From the NCBI GenBank assembly GCA_963817075.1, contig CAWFMT010000009.1:620001-684000 (forward strand): a stretch of 64,000 bases of DNA, given 5' to 3'. Source of the DNA: DASPKM01 sp963817075 (GTDB taxonomy: Bacteria; Bacteroidota; Bacteroidia; Chitinophagales; Chitinophagaceae). The translations under genes were made by a program, and so were the position numbers. Positions 42,565 to 51,669 of the stretch are shown here, piece by piece; the first letter of the stretch is position 1; every line of letters begins with the position of its first letter. Under the pieces are notes generated by a model that saw only the letters and a list, made by a program, of their open reading frames with translations, was not told the DNA's origin and searched no databases.

Positions 42565-45285
42565 TTATTTACTTGCAGCTCCTGATCGGTTGAATTCGAT
42601 CACGGCTGCTTTTTTTGATTTAGATTTTTTCTTTGGCTTGAGCGGAGGACAATCAACATCGATCCCTTCCGATTTATTGATCTCACCAGGAGATGGAATT
42701 TGCGAGATAGGCGAAATCCTTGCCGTTGGATTGCCAGTTTTCGGTTTCACTTCTGCATTCTTCCTTAATGCATGAACACTATCGAGTTTTGCGATATATA
42801 TGCTGCGCCCATGAGTGCCAAGAACAATTTCATTTTCACGTTCATGAATAACAATATCGTGAACAGGAACAGATTTAGGCAATCCCGCATTCCACATCAT
42901 GAAACTATTTCCTCCATCTGTGCTTACATATAATCCTCCATCTGTTCCAACATAAATTACTCCATCACGTTTAATATCTTCCCGAATTACATTGATTGGT
43001 TCAGGGGGAAGGTCTCTCCCGATCTTCCTCCAGGTAACTCCATAATCATCGCTGACAAAAAGATATGGATTGAAGTCATCAAATCTGTATCCGTTCAATG
43101 AAGCATAAATTCTTCCTTCCGCAAATCTTGAAGCGGTCACTCTGCTTACCCAAAGATTCGGTGGAGGAATATCTCCTTTTGCAAGTCCTCTAGAAACAGT
43201 CAGGGGCGACCAGGTAAAACCTGTATTCTCAGATTTTTGAATAATACCATCATCGGTGCCAATGTACAGTAGTCCGAATCTGATTGGTGATTCGTCAATT
43301 GTTGTAAGAGTTCCATAAGGAACATTTCCTTGTTTGGCAGGACCAGTTAGTTCAGGGCTTAGCGTGATCATCGTATCGCCTTTATTCATTGATCGATGAA
43401 AACGGTTTGTTCCAAAATAAAGAATATCGGGATTGTGCTTGCTCAACAAAATCGGACTTTGCCAGTTGAATCGATAGGGGAGTTCTCCCAGTTGGTGACG
43501 AGGTCTGATAGATCTTGTTCCTTCACGCGTGAGGCGGTTTGTTCGCGAATAATTTCCAAACTGCGATCCATAATAAGTTGTGAGATTGTCTCGAGTATCA
43601 ACCTGAACCTGCATTCCATCGCCACCCCCAATATTTCTTTCACTTGGATCAACAAGACCTAAGCCTGAATTCGCAAATGAGTTTCGGACATTCACGGATG
43701 GAACATACCATACACCGTTATCCTGTAATCCACCATAAACATTATATGGTCTTGCATTATCTGTTGTGATGGCATAGAATTGACCAACGGCTGGAGTGTT
43801 GGCTTTAAACCAACTTCCGCCATCATCATAAGTAATATTTACTCCCCCATCATTGCCATTTATAAGATGTGAGTCTTTTTTAGGATTGATCCATAATGCA
43901 TGGTGATCAGCATGAACATTATCCTTGTCCATGTTCTTGAAAGTCTTACCTCCATCTGTAGATATTTGTGAAGAAAATCCAAGTACAAAGACTTTATTTT
44001 CATTGTATGGAGATACATAGATCTTTGCGAAATAATATCCATAAGTAAAGAAGATCCCTACTTCACCCTGATTTGTTTTCCTCCAGCTTTGACCGCCATT
44101 ATCAGAACGATAAATTTCACAACCTTTTGGATTTGATTCAAAGCCTGTATTGATATAGAGATAATCATAAAGCGATGTTGGCTTGATCTGGTTGTTCTCA
44201 ACCATTTCTTTTACAATCTTGGCAGAATAACGTGGAGCGAGACGATTTCTCCTAAGGAAAGAATCCAGTTTTTTCTCATTCAATTGTGCAAACTGCTCGA
44301 TTGAAAGATTCTTGAGATCATCAAGTCTGAAAGTTGCAGTATCCCGCCTTGCAGTATCTGGTTTCAACTCCAGGTTATCAAGGATCGCATAAACGATCTG
44401 GGGATTTTTGGGATATACTGCGAGTCCGATCCTGCCAAGGCCTGCGCCTGCAGGAAACCCACTTCCTTCCTTAGACACAATCTGCCAGGAATCACCACCA
44501 TCAGAACTTTTATAGATTCCGCTGGTCTTTCCACTTCCCTGGAAATCCCATGCTGTTCTTGTGCGGTACCAGGCGGCTGCATAAACTTCATTTGGATTTA
44601 GAGGATTGATATCCAGATCTACAACACCAGTATTCTCGTCGACATAAAGAGTTTGTTTCCAATTTTTCCCACCATCAGTGGTTTTATAGACACCCCTTTC
44701 TTTGTTTGCAGAATAGAGATGACCCAAAACAGCAACCCAAACTGTATTGGGATCTGTTGGATGCAATTGAACCTTCCCGATATGATGTGATTCGGGTAAA
44801 CCCATGTAATCCCAGGTCTTGCCCTTGTCAGAGCTCTTATATATGCCGATACCTGCGTAAGACGAACGACTGCTATTTACTTCTCCAGTTCCTATCCAGA
44901 TGGTATTTGTTTTCCAGTTGACAGCTATGTCGCCAATTGTCAAAACATCGGCTGAGTCAAAAATCGAAGTAAAAGAAAGACCATTATTCTTAGTGTACCA
45001 AAGCCCGCCACTGGAATACCCCACATAAAACTCAAAAGGATCTTCAGGATTCGCTTCAAGGTCAGATACCCTGCCGCTCATGGAGGTTGGACCAACATTC
45101 CTGAATGGAGATTTAGTTAGTAAGGACTTCTTTTCCAGTTCTTTCCGTTTTTCAAGTCCCTTTAGCCGGTCAATACCTGAGGTCGGCTTGACCTGCCCTT
45201 GACCTGCAAACGTTAACAGAATAAAAACCTGTAAAATGATAATTTTGAGGACTTGTTTTCTCGTGACCATTAAGCATTTAATCAT
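42565..45285 (-). CDS. Secreted BNR-repeat beta-propeller protein (VPS10/sortilin-like)
   Basis: From the ATG at 45285 (or 45270) a signal segment VLKIIILQVFILLTFAGQGQ precedes about 880 residues of beta-propeller with many Asp-box/BNR units: GLWYTKNNGLSFTSI, GIYKSSDKGKTW, GVYKTTDGGKNWK, IYRSDNGGQSWRK, QISTDGGKTFKN, YVSTDGGNSF. Two probable propellers are joined by an insert of about 60 residues (RRDTATFRLDDLKNLSIEQF). The tail is basic with KPKKKSKSKKAAVI and no T9SS domain. Members are found as glycosyl hydrolase- or sortilin-like proteins, but Asp boxes alone do not prove enzymatic activity. The longer start at 45411 overlaps the divergent gene and is rejected. Confidence 0.83.
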   Translation of the reverse strand: MIKCLMVTRKQVLKIIILQVFILLTFAGQGQVKPTSGIDRLKGLEKRKELEKKSLLTKSPFRNVGPTSMSGRVSDLEANPEDPFEFYVGYSSGGLWYTKNNGLSFTSIFDSADVLTIGDIAVNWKTNTIWIGTGEVNSSRSSYAGIGIYKSSDKGKTWDYMGLPESHHIGKVQLHPTDPNTVWVAVLGHLYSANKERGVYKTTDGGKNWKQTLYVDENTGVVDLDINPLNPNEVYAAAWYRTRTAWDFQGSGKTSGIYKSSDGGDSWQIVSKEGSGFPAGAGLGRIGLAVYPKNPQIVYAILDNLELKPDTARRDTATFRLDDLKNLSIEQFAQLNEKKLDSFLRRNRLAPRYSAKIVKEMVENNQIKPTSLYDYLYINTGFESNPKGCEIYRSDNGGQSWRKTNQGEVGIFFTYGYYFAKIYVSPYNENKVFVLGFSSQISTDGGKTFKNMDKDNVHADHHALWINPKKDSHLINGNDGGVNITYDDGGSWFKANTPAVGQFYAITTDNARPYNVYGGLQDNGVWYVPSVNVRNSFANSGLGLVDPSERNIGGGDGMQVQVDTRDNLTTYYGSQFGNYSRTNRLTREGTRSIRPRHQLGELPYRFNWQSPILLSKHNPDILYFGTNRFHRSMNKGDTMITLSPELTGPAKQGNVPYGTLTTIDESPIRFGLLYIGTDDGIIQKSENTGFTWSPLTVSRGLAKGDIPPPNLWVSRVTASRFAEGRIYASLNGYRFDDFNPYLFVSDDYGVTWRKIGRDLPPEPINVIREDIKRDGVIYVGTDGGLYVSTDGGNSFMMWNAGLPKSVPVHDIVIHERENEIVLGTHGRSIYIAKLDSVHALRKNAEVKPKTGNPTARISPISQIPSPGEINKSEGIDVDCPPLKPKKKSKSKKAAVIEFNRSGAASK

Positions 45286-45359
45286 AAAACCGTTTGTGAA
45301 TTCGTTTAATGGAGGTGGCTTGGATTGATCCAGCTGCCGTAATCTCAAACATACTAAAC

Positions 45360-46028
45360 ATGCGCTTGATTTTCCTTTTTGCGGTCCTGATTTCTTTGGA
45401 GGGGTATTCACAGTGTAAATCCTATTTTATTGGCCAAAATGGGGACACTTTGAATTGCGTAGATATGAATGACCACAAGCAGGGGAAATGGGTGGTCAAA
45501 TATGAGCAGATCAGGGGAGAGCCCGGATACGAAGAAGAAGGCCTATTCAAGGATAACAAAAAGGAAGGGCCATGGAGGTTATATAGTTTGCAGGGTGATC
45601 TCATTGCAATTGAAAATTATCGATGGGGAAATAAGAATGGAATGTTCCAATATTTCACTTCCAATGGTGAGTTGATCCGTGAAGAATCCTGGAGGGCAGT
45701 GAATCCTCTGAATCCATACGATACCGTGGAGGTATCTGATTGGGAAAAAGACCCACTTGGTTTGTTGACTAAAACAGTTGTTGTCAAACTCACTGGTTCC
45801 GCAGTAAAACATGGTCCCTGGAAATTCTATTCTCCTCAGACAGGTATGATCATGAAGACCGAGAATTATGTATTAGGAACTCTGGAGGGGGGTCCTAAAA
45901 AAGAAATAATGCCGGAAGATCCTGAAAAGAAAAAAACCGTTTCCAAGCCTAAGGAAGTTCTAGACTTCGAAAAGAAAAATTCCGGGAAGAAGAAAATCAA
46001 AGTCCGGGATGGACGGACGGGAGGATAA
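45360..46028 (+). CDS. Secreted MORN-like repeat protein
   Basis: From the ATG at 45360 the 222-residue protein has a signal peptide (MRLIFLFAVLISLEGYSQ, then CKSYFIGQNG). It then has YwqK/MORN-type repeat units: KQGKWVVKYEQIRGEPGYEEEGLFKDNKKEGPWRLYSLQGDLIAIENYRWGNKNGMFQYFTSNGELIREESW and KHGPWKFYSPQTGMIMKTENYVLGT. The C terminus is Lys/Glu-rich. MORN units bind lipids or form beta ribbons; in bacteria they are found in T6SS and other antitoxin-like proteins, but no toxin is seen here. It is divergent from the BNR gene. Confidence 0.8.
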   Translation: MRLIFLFAVLISLEGYSQCKSYFIGQNGDTLNCVDMNDHKQGKWVVKYEQIRGEPGYEEEGLFKDNKKEGPWRLYSLQGDLIAIENYRWGNKNGMFQYFTSNGELIREESWRAVNPLNPYDTVEVSDWEKDPLGLLTKTVVVKLTGSAVKHGPWKFYSPQTGMIMKTENYVLGTLEGGPKKEIMPEDPEKKKTVSKPKEVLDFEKKNSGKKKIKVRDGRTGG

Positions 46029-46270
46029 TTTGAGAATTTGAAAATTTGAGAATTTGAAAATTCATTTTCAAGAAGTAGTTACCTCTCATTTCACTCCAAA
46101 GTCATTTAGATTCTATTCATAATAATAGTGGTTTCTTACTCAGGTTACTAATTTACCTCTGCTTCCTTCTATTTTCAAATTTCCAGATCTTCAAATTTTC
46201 AAATTAAATATTAACCGCTAAGACGCTAAGGCGCAAAGTTTCGCTAAGACATCGCGCAACCTTGCGTCTT
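46029..46270. repeat. Palindrome words and half REP-like arm before the SPFH operon
   Basis: From 46029 the region contains repeated GAATTTGAAAATTTGAG words with complementary TTTTCAAATTTCC and CTTCAAATTTTC at about 46170-46205. A TTAACCGCTAAGACGCTAAG left arm lies at 46211-46270. More TTTTCAAATC words to 46320 lead to the promoter. Confidence 0.7.
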
Positions 46271-46322
46271 TATTTTCTTTTTTATTCTCAAATTTTCAAA
46301 TCTTCAAATTTTCAAATTAAAT

Positions 46323-46353
46323 TTTGTGGTATAATTCCTATGATATAGATTTG
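46323..46353 (+). promoter_or_regulatory. Textbook Bacteroidota promoter for the SPFH operon
   Basis: TTTG (46323-46326), exactly 19 bp, then TAGATTTG (46346-46353). All consensus positions of TTTG-N19-TAnnTTTG match. The start site would be near 46360, about 20 nt before the ATG at 46381. Confidence 0.75.
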
Positions 46354-46372
46354 ATATCATTTTAATATCAAA
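46350..46372. promoter_or_regulatory. Candidate operator overlapping the -7 box
   Basis: A perfect 8-bp inverted repeat TTTGATAT-N7-ATATCAAA overlaps the last four bases of the -7 box and the expected start site. Its position suggests repressor binding. The operon ends with an Arc-like DNA-binding protein, a plausible but untested candidate regulator. Confidence 0.5.
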
Positions 46373-46380
46373 CGCTGTTT

Positions 46381-47250
46381 ATGGAAAAAATACTCAAACC
46401 AATTTCTGGCTATCTGGCCCTGTTGTTGGCCATTGTATTAATAGCTCTATCGGTCTTTCTATTTGTCAATGCTGCGGAATCAGAGAACGGGTGGATGATC
46501 ACCGGTGGAATAATTTCTATCCTGGTAAGTCTGTTTTTGATGAAAGGGTTGATGATCATACAGCCCAATCACAGCAGGGTACTTAACTTCTTTGGCAAGT
46601 ACGTTGGCAGTGTAAAAGACAACGGGTTATTTTTTATCAATCCTCTTTACGGCTCACATAAACTTTCGCTACGTGCGCAAAACCTTCAAGGACAAACATT
46701 GAAGGTCAATGATAAAATGGGTAATCCAATTGAAATCGGCGCAGTTATCGTTTGGCAAGTGAGTGACACGTATAAGGCCGCCTACGAAGTTGCAATCTTT
46801 GAGGAATATGTCAAGATCCAAAGTGAAGCTGCGGTTCGTCATTTAGCTTTAGGTCTTTCATATGATAATCTGGAAGACGAGAATGCAACAATTACTTTGC
46901 GAGGTGGAGGAGAGAGGGTCAATGAAATTCTTGAGGAAGAGTTGAATGAAAGATTGGCTCCTGCCGGAATTAATATATTGGAGGCAAGAATCAGTCACCT
47001 TGCATACTCGGCAGAAATTGCGGGCGCAATGCTACAGCGTCAACAGGCAACTGCAATCGTAGCAGCAAGAACAAAGATTGTTGAGGGTGCTGTAGGAATG
47101 GTGGAAATGGCATTGGAAATGTTGTCCAGAAAGCAGATCGTTACACTGGATGAAGAAAGAAAGGCGGCAATGGTAAGTAACCTGATGGTTGTACTATGTG
47201 GTGAGAGAGGTGCTCAACCTGTTCTCAATACCGGCAGTCTATATCAGTAA
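46381..47250 (+). CDS. SPFH/Band 7 domain membrane protein
   Basis: The 289-residue protein has two N-terminal membrane helices (about 12-30 and 38-58, LALLLAIVLIALSVFLFV and GGIISILVSLFLM) and then the SPFH domain: IIQPNHSRVLNFFGKYVGSVKDNGLFFINP, SLRAQNLQGQTLKVNDKMGNPIEIGAVIVWQV and the coiled helix VNEILEEELNERLAPAGINILEARISHLAYSAEIAGAMLQRQQATAIVAARTKIVEGAVGMVEMAL. SPFH proteins form ring- or raft-like oligomers and regulate membrane proteases. Here it heads an operon with a small membrane protein and an Arc-like protein, so it may report membrane state to a DNA-binding protein (inference). Confidence 0.9.
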   Translation: MEKILKPISGYLALLLAIVLIALSVFLFVNAAESENGWMITGGIISILVSLFLMKGLMIIQPNHSRVLNFFGKYVGSVKDNGLFFINPLYGSHKLSLRAQNLQGQTLKVNDKMGNPIEIGAVIVWQVSDTYKAAYEVAIFEEYVKIQSEAAVRHLALGLSYDNLEDENATITLRGGGERVNEILEEELNERLAPAGINILEARISHLAYSAEIAGAMLQRQQATAIVAARTKIVEGAVGMVEMALEMLSRKQIVTLDEERKAAMVSNLMVVLCGERGAQPVLNTGSLYQ

Positions 47251-47269
47251 TAATTCATCAATTGAGATT

Positions 47270-47785
47270 ATGAAGAATGATCCTTCTATATTATTCAAGG
47301 AAGGCCAGCAGGTAGGTCGCTTACTATTGGCAGCCATCATATTCATCATGCTCGCGGCATTTGGGATTATTATAATGTTTGCAAACGGGGAGCAAAATCC
47401 AAAAAGTGAAGTGGTACTCACGATTATTGCTGTATTGACTTTTGAAATTCCTCTCTTTGTATTGTTCTACTACACAAAGCTTGAGACAATTGTAAATACA
47501 GAGGGAATTGGATACCGATGGTGGCCATTACAAAGGAAATTCCGAATGCTGTTCAAGGACGATATTGAGCAAATCCAGATTCGAAAAAGTCCAGCATTTA
47601 CATACGGTATACATTGGCTGCCGGGTTACGGCTGGGTGAATAATATGAAGGGCAGGAAAGGAATTCAGATCAGACTGAAAAGAGGCAAACGTATTTACAT
47701 CGGCACTCAAAAACTGGATGAATTAAGAACCGCCGTTGAAAAGATATTTGGTAAACGAATCGATGAAATAAGAAATGAGTTCTAA
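47270..47785 (+). CDS. Two-helix membrane protein with PH-like domain
   Basis: From the ATG at 47270 the 171-residue protein has two membrane helices (about 18-42, LLLAAIIFIMLAAFGIIIMF, and 52-72, VVLTIIAVLTFEIPLFVLFYY) followed by a cytoplasmic domain: LETIVNTEGIGYRWWPLQRKFRMLFKDDIEQIQIRKSPAFTYG and GIQIRLKRGKRIYIGTQKLDELRTAVEKI. This resembles bacterial PH-like/bPH2 domains (strand order, terminal helix), though similarity is only by pattern. It lies 19 bp after the SPFH stop and overlaps the next gene by 11 bp. Confidence 0.75.
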   Translation: MKNDPSILFKEGQQVGRLLLAAIIFIMLAAFGIIIMFANGEQNPKSEVVLTIIAVLTFEIPLFVLFYYTKLETIVNTEGIGYRWWPLQRKFRMLFKDDIEQIQIRKSPAFTYGIHWLPGYGWVNNMKGRKGIQIRLKRGKRIYIGTQKLDELRTAVEKIFGKRIDEIRNEF

Positions 47786-47960
47786 AAAGAATTTTGTACT
47801 CCGCATCGATGAAGCAATCTATCAAGCCCTCGAGAAATGGGCGGGGGATGAGTTTAGATCAGTGAACGGACAAATAGAATGGATAATTCAACAGCAATTG
47901 AAGGAATCCGGACGATTGAAAAACGATCATAAGAACTCAACAAAGTCAAAGAAACCTTAA
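47775..47960 (+). CDS. Arc-like small DNA-binding protein
   Basis: The 61-residue protein MSSKKNFVLRIDEAIYQALEKWAGDEFRSVNGQIEWIIQQQLKE... has the ribbon-helix-helix pattern of Arc: a basic N-terminal strand (KKNFVLRID) then two helices (IYQALEKWAGDE, and SVNGQIEWIIQQQLKE). SVNGQIEWIIQ is the usual Arc second-helix signature. It overlaps the previous gene by 11 bp and is the third member of the SPFH operon. It could bind the inverted repeat over the operon promoter. The C terminus is basic. Confidence 0.82.
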   Translation: MSSKKNFVLRIDEAIYQALEKWAGDEFRSVNGQIEWIIQQQLKESGRLKNDHKNSTKSKKP

Positions 47961-48111
47961 CTACAAGAAGTAAGTTCCAAGATCCAAATATCAAAACCCA
48001 AAGAAAGAAGAAAAAATATCAATAGAAGAATACAAACACTGCAATCTATTTTTTTTTATTTCTCCTATTGACTATTCTTTGGTTCTTGCTACTTGGTTCT
48101 TGGAATTTGGC

Positions 48112-50487
48112 CTAGAATCCCTTCTTCTTCTCCACATCTCTCTTCATAGGATTATCTATTTGATTCGGGTTTCTCCTGTTTGCCTGCTTAAGTTTGAAAA
48201 GTTCAAACCTTGTTGGAGCGGCATTTACATTGGGCCATGTATTGTTGCTTTCATCAATATCTGCAGTCTCTTTCAATGGATCCAGTCTCACCATGCTAAC
48301 CTCCTTATCTTTCACGAACATCTTTGTTACATTGTTTTCATTGTGTCGCCAGATCTGTGCAGGAATTCGATTTATCTCCCTTGAGCCATCCTTGTAAACC
48401 CATTCTATGATTAGAGGCATTACCAATCCCCCTTTGTTAGTAAAGTTTAATTCATAGATATGCTTACCAGCGTATTTCGCTTTTTGCTCTGCATCAAGAG
48501 CTTCTACTTTAGGGTCAACCTTGATATTAAATGATGTTGTATCGAAAGGATGAAACCCTCTTGCGTATTCCCAATAAAAATCGCGAAGAGTAGTGTCAGT
48601 ATCAGTCAGAAATTTGACATTCTTATCATCCCTGTTTCGGATTTTTGATATGTCTTCATAGGAATTTAATTGAGGCATATCTATTCTTACTGTACTATCG
48701 TAGGGAACAGGAACTGCAGCATTAACGTCTGGTCGAAAATATTTTACAGAGTCCAGGGAAATGTCGCATGGATCAGTTGAATAAAACCACCCCCTCCAAA
48801 ACCAATCGAGATCTTCACCGCTGGCATCTTCAAGTGTTCTGAATAGATCTGCAGGAGTAGGATGGCGAAACGCCCATCGTTTTGCATATTCTTTAAAGGC
48901 ATAGTCGAACAATTCACGGCCCATAATTGTTTCACGAAGTATATTCAGCGCGGTGGCAGGCTTCGCATATGCATTTGGTCCGAAATGAATTATGTTTTCG
49001 GAATTCGTCATTACCGGTTCCAATTGATCCTTCGGCAGTTTCATATAATCAACTATAGCATTTGCCGGCCCTCTTTTAGAGGGAAATTTATTATCAAATA
49101 AACTTTCGGTCAGAAACTGAACGTATGTATTCAATCCCTCATCCATCCATGTCCATTGGCGTTCGTCACTGTTAATGATCATCGGAAAGAAATTATGTCC
49201 CACTTCATGGATGATGACTCCAAGCATTCCATATTTTACTGACTCAGGATAGGTTCCATCAGCTGCAGTCCTTCCATAATTAAAACAAATCATCGGGTAC
49301 TCCATTCCATTTGAAGCTTCCACGCTTTGTGCTACCGGGTATGGATAAGGGATTGTATATTTTGAATAGGTTTTAACGGTATGCGCCACAACCTTGGTTG
49401 AATATTTTCTAAACAACCCATATGCTTCTTTTGGATAAAAGCTCATGCACATGACCTTCTTTCCTTCCACCCAGGCCGGCATCGCATCCCAAATAAATTT
49501 CCTGGAAGATGTCCATCCAAAATCACGGACATTGTCTGCCTTGAATATCCAGGTCTTCTTTTGAGTACTCTTTTTTTTCTCAGCAGCCTTTGCCTGCTCA
49601 AGCGTTACAATTTCAACAGGCTCTTTTGCATTTGATGCTTTCTGGTATCTTGCAAATTCTGCCGGACTCAACACCTGTTGATAATTCTGGCATTCACCTG
49701 TTGCACCTACAACATGGTCGGCAGGTACAGTCATCTGAACTTTAAAATTTCCAAATGAAAGTGTGAATTCACCTCTACCTGCAAATTGTTGGTTCTGCCA
49801 GCCATAAGCATCTCCATACACACAAAGCCTGGGATACCATTGAACGATCGTGAAAAGATGATTTCCGTCTTCAGGAAAAAATTCAGAACCACCTCGACCG
49901 CCCCTACCAATGAGATCTGGGATCTTATAACTCCATTCTACATTGAAAATAAACTTCTGACCTGGTTTTAGTGGAGCAGGAAGTTCCACTCTCATCATAG
50001 TTCTATTGATCGTGTGTTTCAGATTTTTGCCATTCGCATCCTGGAGTTTGCTGATTTTTACTCCATAGCCATTATCACTCCTCGCTTCCAATTCCTTTTC
50101 AATAGTAACATCATTTACTGTTGAATCAACCTTGCTATTGCTTTGATAATTTGCCCTGTTTATTGTGCTATGTTCATTTTCATCCAATTGTAACCAGAGA
50201 TATGTGAGAACATCGGGGGAATTGTTGTAATAAGTAATTACTTCCGAACCTTTCAACTTCATGTTTGGCTCATCCAGTTCACACTTGATATCATAATCAC
50301 ATCTCTGTTGCCAATATTTTCCGCCTGGCGCACCACTAGCTGCTCTGTATTCATTAGGAGTAGGTAAGACCGTACCTAACTGTTCGAATTTATTACCATG
50401 GTTGGAACCAGGATTGTTTTGAATATTCTGAGCACTGCTACCCAACATTATCATTACCAGTGCGAATAATAAAAAACTTTGCTTCAT
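48112..50487 (-). CDS. Secreted M1-type metallopeptidase (gluzincin)
   Basis: I start at the ATG at 50487 (MKQSFLLFALVMIMLGSSAQ, a signal peptide). The 791-residue protein begins with an M1 N-terminal domain (YWQQRCDYDIKCELDEPNMKLKGSEVITYYNNSPDVLTYLWLQL) and has the GMEYPM loop, the zinc site HEVGHNFFPM and the third ligand Glu in WMDEGLNTY (HExxH-18-E). After this it has a long C-terminal domain, with VEALDAEQKAKYAGKHIYELNFTNKGGLVMPLIIEWVYKDGS and basic NRRNPNQ. A periplasmic or surface aminopeptidase is expected. It starts 11 bp after the HupE gene stop, so they form an operon. Two other M1 proteins lie at 58588 and 61514. Confidence 0.9.
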   Translation of the reverse strand: MKQSFLLFALVMIMLGSSAQNIQNNPGSNHGNKFEQLGTVLPTPNEYRAASGAPGGKYWQQRCDYDIKCELDEPNMKLKGSEVITYYNNSPDVLTYLWLQLDENEHSTINRANYQSNSKVDSTVNDVTIEKELEARSDNGYGVKISKLQDANGKNLKHTINRTMMRVELPAPLKPGQKFIFNVEWSYKIPDLIGRGGRGGSEFFPEDGNHLFTIVQWYPRLCVYGDAYGWQNQQFAGRGEFTLSFGNFKVQMTVPADHVVGATGECQNYQQVLSPAEFARYQKASNAKEPVEIVTLEQAKAAEKKKSTQKKTWIFKADNVRDFGWTSSRKFIWDAMPAWVEGKKVMCMSFYPKEAYGLFRKYSTKVVAHTVKTYSKYTIPYPYPVAQSVEASNGMEYPMICFNYGRTAADGTYPESVKYGMLGVIIHEVGHNFFPMIINSDERQWTWMDEGLNTYVQFLTESLFDNKFPSKRGPANAIVDYMKLPKDQLEPVMTNSENIIHFGPNAYAKPATALNILRETIMGRELFDYAFKEYAKRWAFRHPTPADLFRTLEDASGEDLDWFWRGWFYSTDPCDISLDSVKYFRPDVNAAVPVPYDSTVRIDMPQLNSYEDISKIRNRDDKNVKFLTDTDTTLRDFYWEYARGFHPFDTTSFNIKVDPKVEALDAEQKAKYAGKHIYELNFTNKGGLVMPLIIEWVYKDGSREINRIPAQIWRHNENNVTKMFVKDKEVSMVRLDPLKETADIDESNNTWPNVNAAPTRFELFKLKQANRRNPNQIDNPMKRDVEKKKGF

Positions 50488-50498
50488 TTCAGTTTGAT

Positions 50499-51080
50499 TT
50501 AATTCGGAATTCTTTCTATAACCATCAATAACGCAAGGCTGAAAATGCATCCTGACACAAACAGGATATAATCTCTTCGCGCAATCTTAAACAAATTGAT
50601 GCATACCCAAGTGATCAGCAAAATGATTGCCACGATCAGCAGTTGTCCCAACTCCAGGCCCAAATTAAAGGCTAATAGTTCGCCAACAATTCCCGTTTGC
50701 TGCCCAAGTAAGCTCTTCAGGTAATTAGAAAAACCAAGTCCATGAATGAGCCCAAAGAATAAGCCAAACGCATAGATGACTGGGATTTTTGAACGAGGCT
50801 GGAATTCTGTTTGCCAAAGGTTGCTTATAGCCGTTATCAGGATACTTAGACTAATGAGAAATTCAATCCATCGTCCTGGCAGGTTAACAAGATTGAAAAC
50901 ACTTAAAGCCAGTGTCAAGGAATGACCGATTGTAAATGCTGTAACAAGAACCAGGACCTTTCGCCAATCTTTAAGCAGATACCTGAGACAGAGTGCTGCT
51001 ACAAAGAGGATATGATCGTAGCCTCTCCAATCTGCGATATGTTTGTAACCAAGTTCGAAATACAGCCAAAAATCCTGCAT
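50499..51080 (-). CDS. HupE/UreJ-family membrane protein
   Basis: The 193-residue protein has six or so membrane helices. Motifs are YKHIADWRGYDHILFVAALCLRYLL (about 13-37, with HI.DWxGYDH), FTIGHSLTLALS with the conserved His, and FGLFFGLIHGLGFSNYLKSLL. These are the HupE/UreJ_2 signatures, in which His residues are thought to bind Ni2+ or another metal for transport. No hydrogenase or urease gene is present, so the substrate is uncertain. It is upstream of the M1 peptidase in an operon and divergent from the DUF6702-like gene. Confidence 0.87.
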   Translation of the reverse strand: MQDFWLYFELGYKHIADWRGYDHILFVAALCLRYLLKDWRKVLVLVTAFTIGHSLTLALSVFNLVNLPGRWIEFLISLSILITAISNLWQTEFQPRSKIPVIYAFGLFFGLIHGLGFSNYLKSLLGQQTGIVGELLAFNLGLELGQLLIVAIILLITWVCINLFKIARRDYILFVSGCIFSLALLMVIERIPN

Positions 51081-51174
51081 ATATACATTAGCTCCAGGCC
51101 TGCGATTAGGAGAATTTTATGAAGTTAGGCTCAAAATAAAGACTGAGATTTGTATTGTAAAAATCAATTTTTTA

Positions 51175-51663
51175 ATGGCACTTCTACTTGATAAATGGCT
51201 TTTCACTGGGATCCTGGCGTTAGTTCATCCATATTTTATAAGTGTAACTGAGATCAATCACAATTCTAAAGAAAAAACCATCGAGATCAGTTGCAAGACT
51301 TTTACGGATGATCTGGAGAAATCAATTGAGAAAACAGCTAACCTCACGATTGACGTCATTAAGGAAGGAAATTCGCTAAGAGTTCAAAAATTAATTCTTG
51401 AGTATATCTCAAAGCATCTTGTAATTAAAGCAGATGGCAAGGCCTTACAACTTGAATTGGTGGGTTTTGAAAATGAAGAACTCTCAACCTGGAGTTATTT
51501 CCAGGTGAAGAATGTTTCAAAAATCAAAAAGCTTGAAATTACCAATAGAATACTCCACGAGGCATCGAATGAGCAGATTAACCTGATGCATGTTACAGTT
51601 AACAATAACAGGAAGAGTACTAAGATTGACTTCCCCGACACTAATGCCGTGTTTGATTTTTAG
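51175..51663 (+). CDS. DUF6702-like exported protein
   Basis: The 162-residue protein has a short hydrophobic N terminus (LLLDKWLFTGILALVHPYFI), then a beta-sandwich-like region: VTEINHNSKEKTIEISCKTFTDDLEKSIEKTA, KHLVIKADGKALQLELVGFENEELSTWSYFQVKNVSKIKKLEITNRILHEASNEQINLMHV. It corresponds to DUF6702 proteins, which in Bacteroidota sit beside HupE and M1 peptidase genes. The HPYFISVTEINHNSK start is that of the family. Function unknown; a HupE partner is likely by neighbourhood. Confidence 0.78.
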   Translation: MALLLDKWLFTGILALVHPYFISVTEINHNSKEKTIEISCKTFTDDLEKSIEKTANLTIDVIKEGNSLRVQKLILEYISKHLVIKADGKALQLELVGFENEELSTWSYFQVKNVSKIKKLEITNRILHEASNEQINLMHVTVNNNRKSTKIDFPDTNAVFDF

Positions 51664-51669
51664 GGTAAA

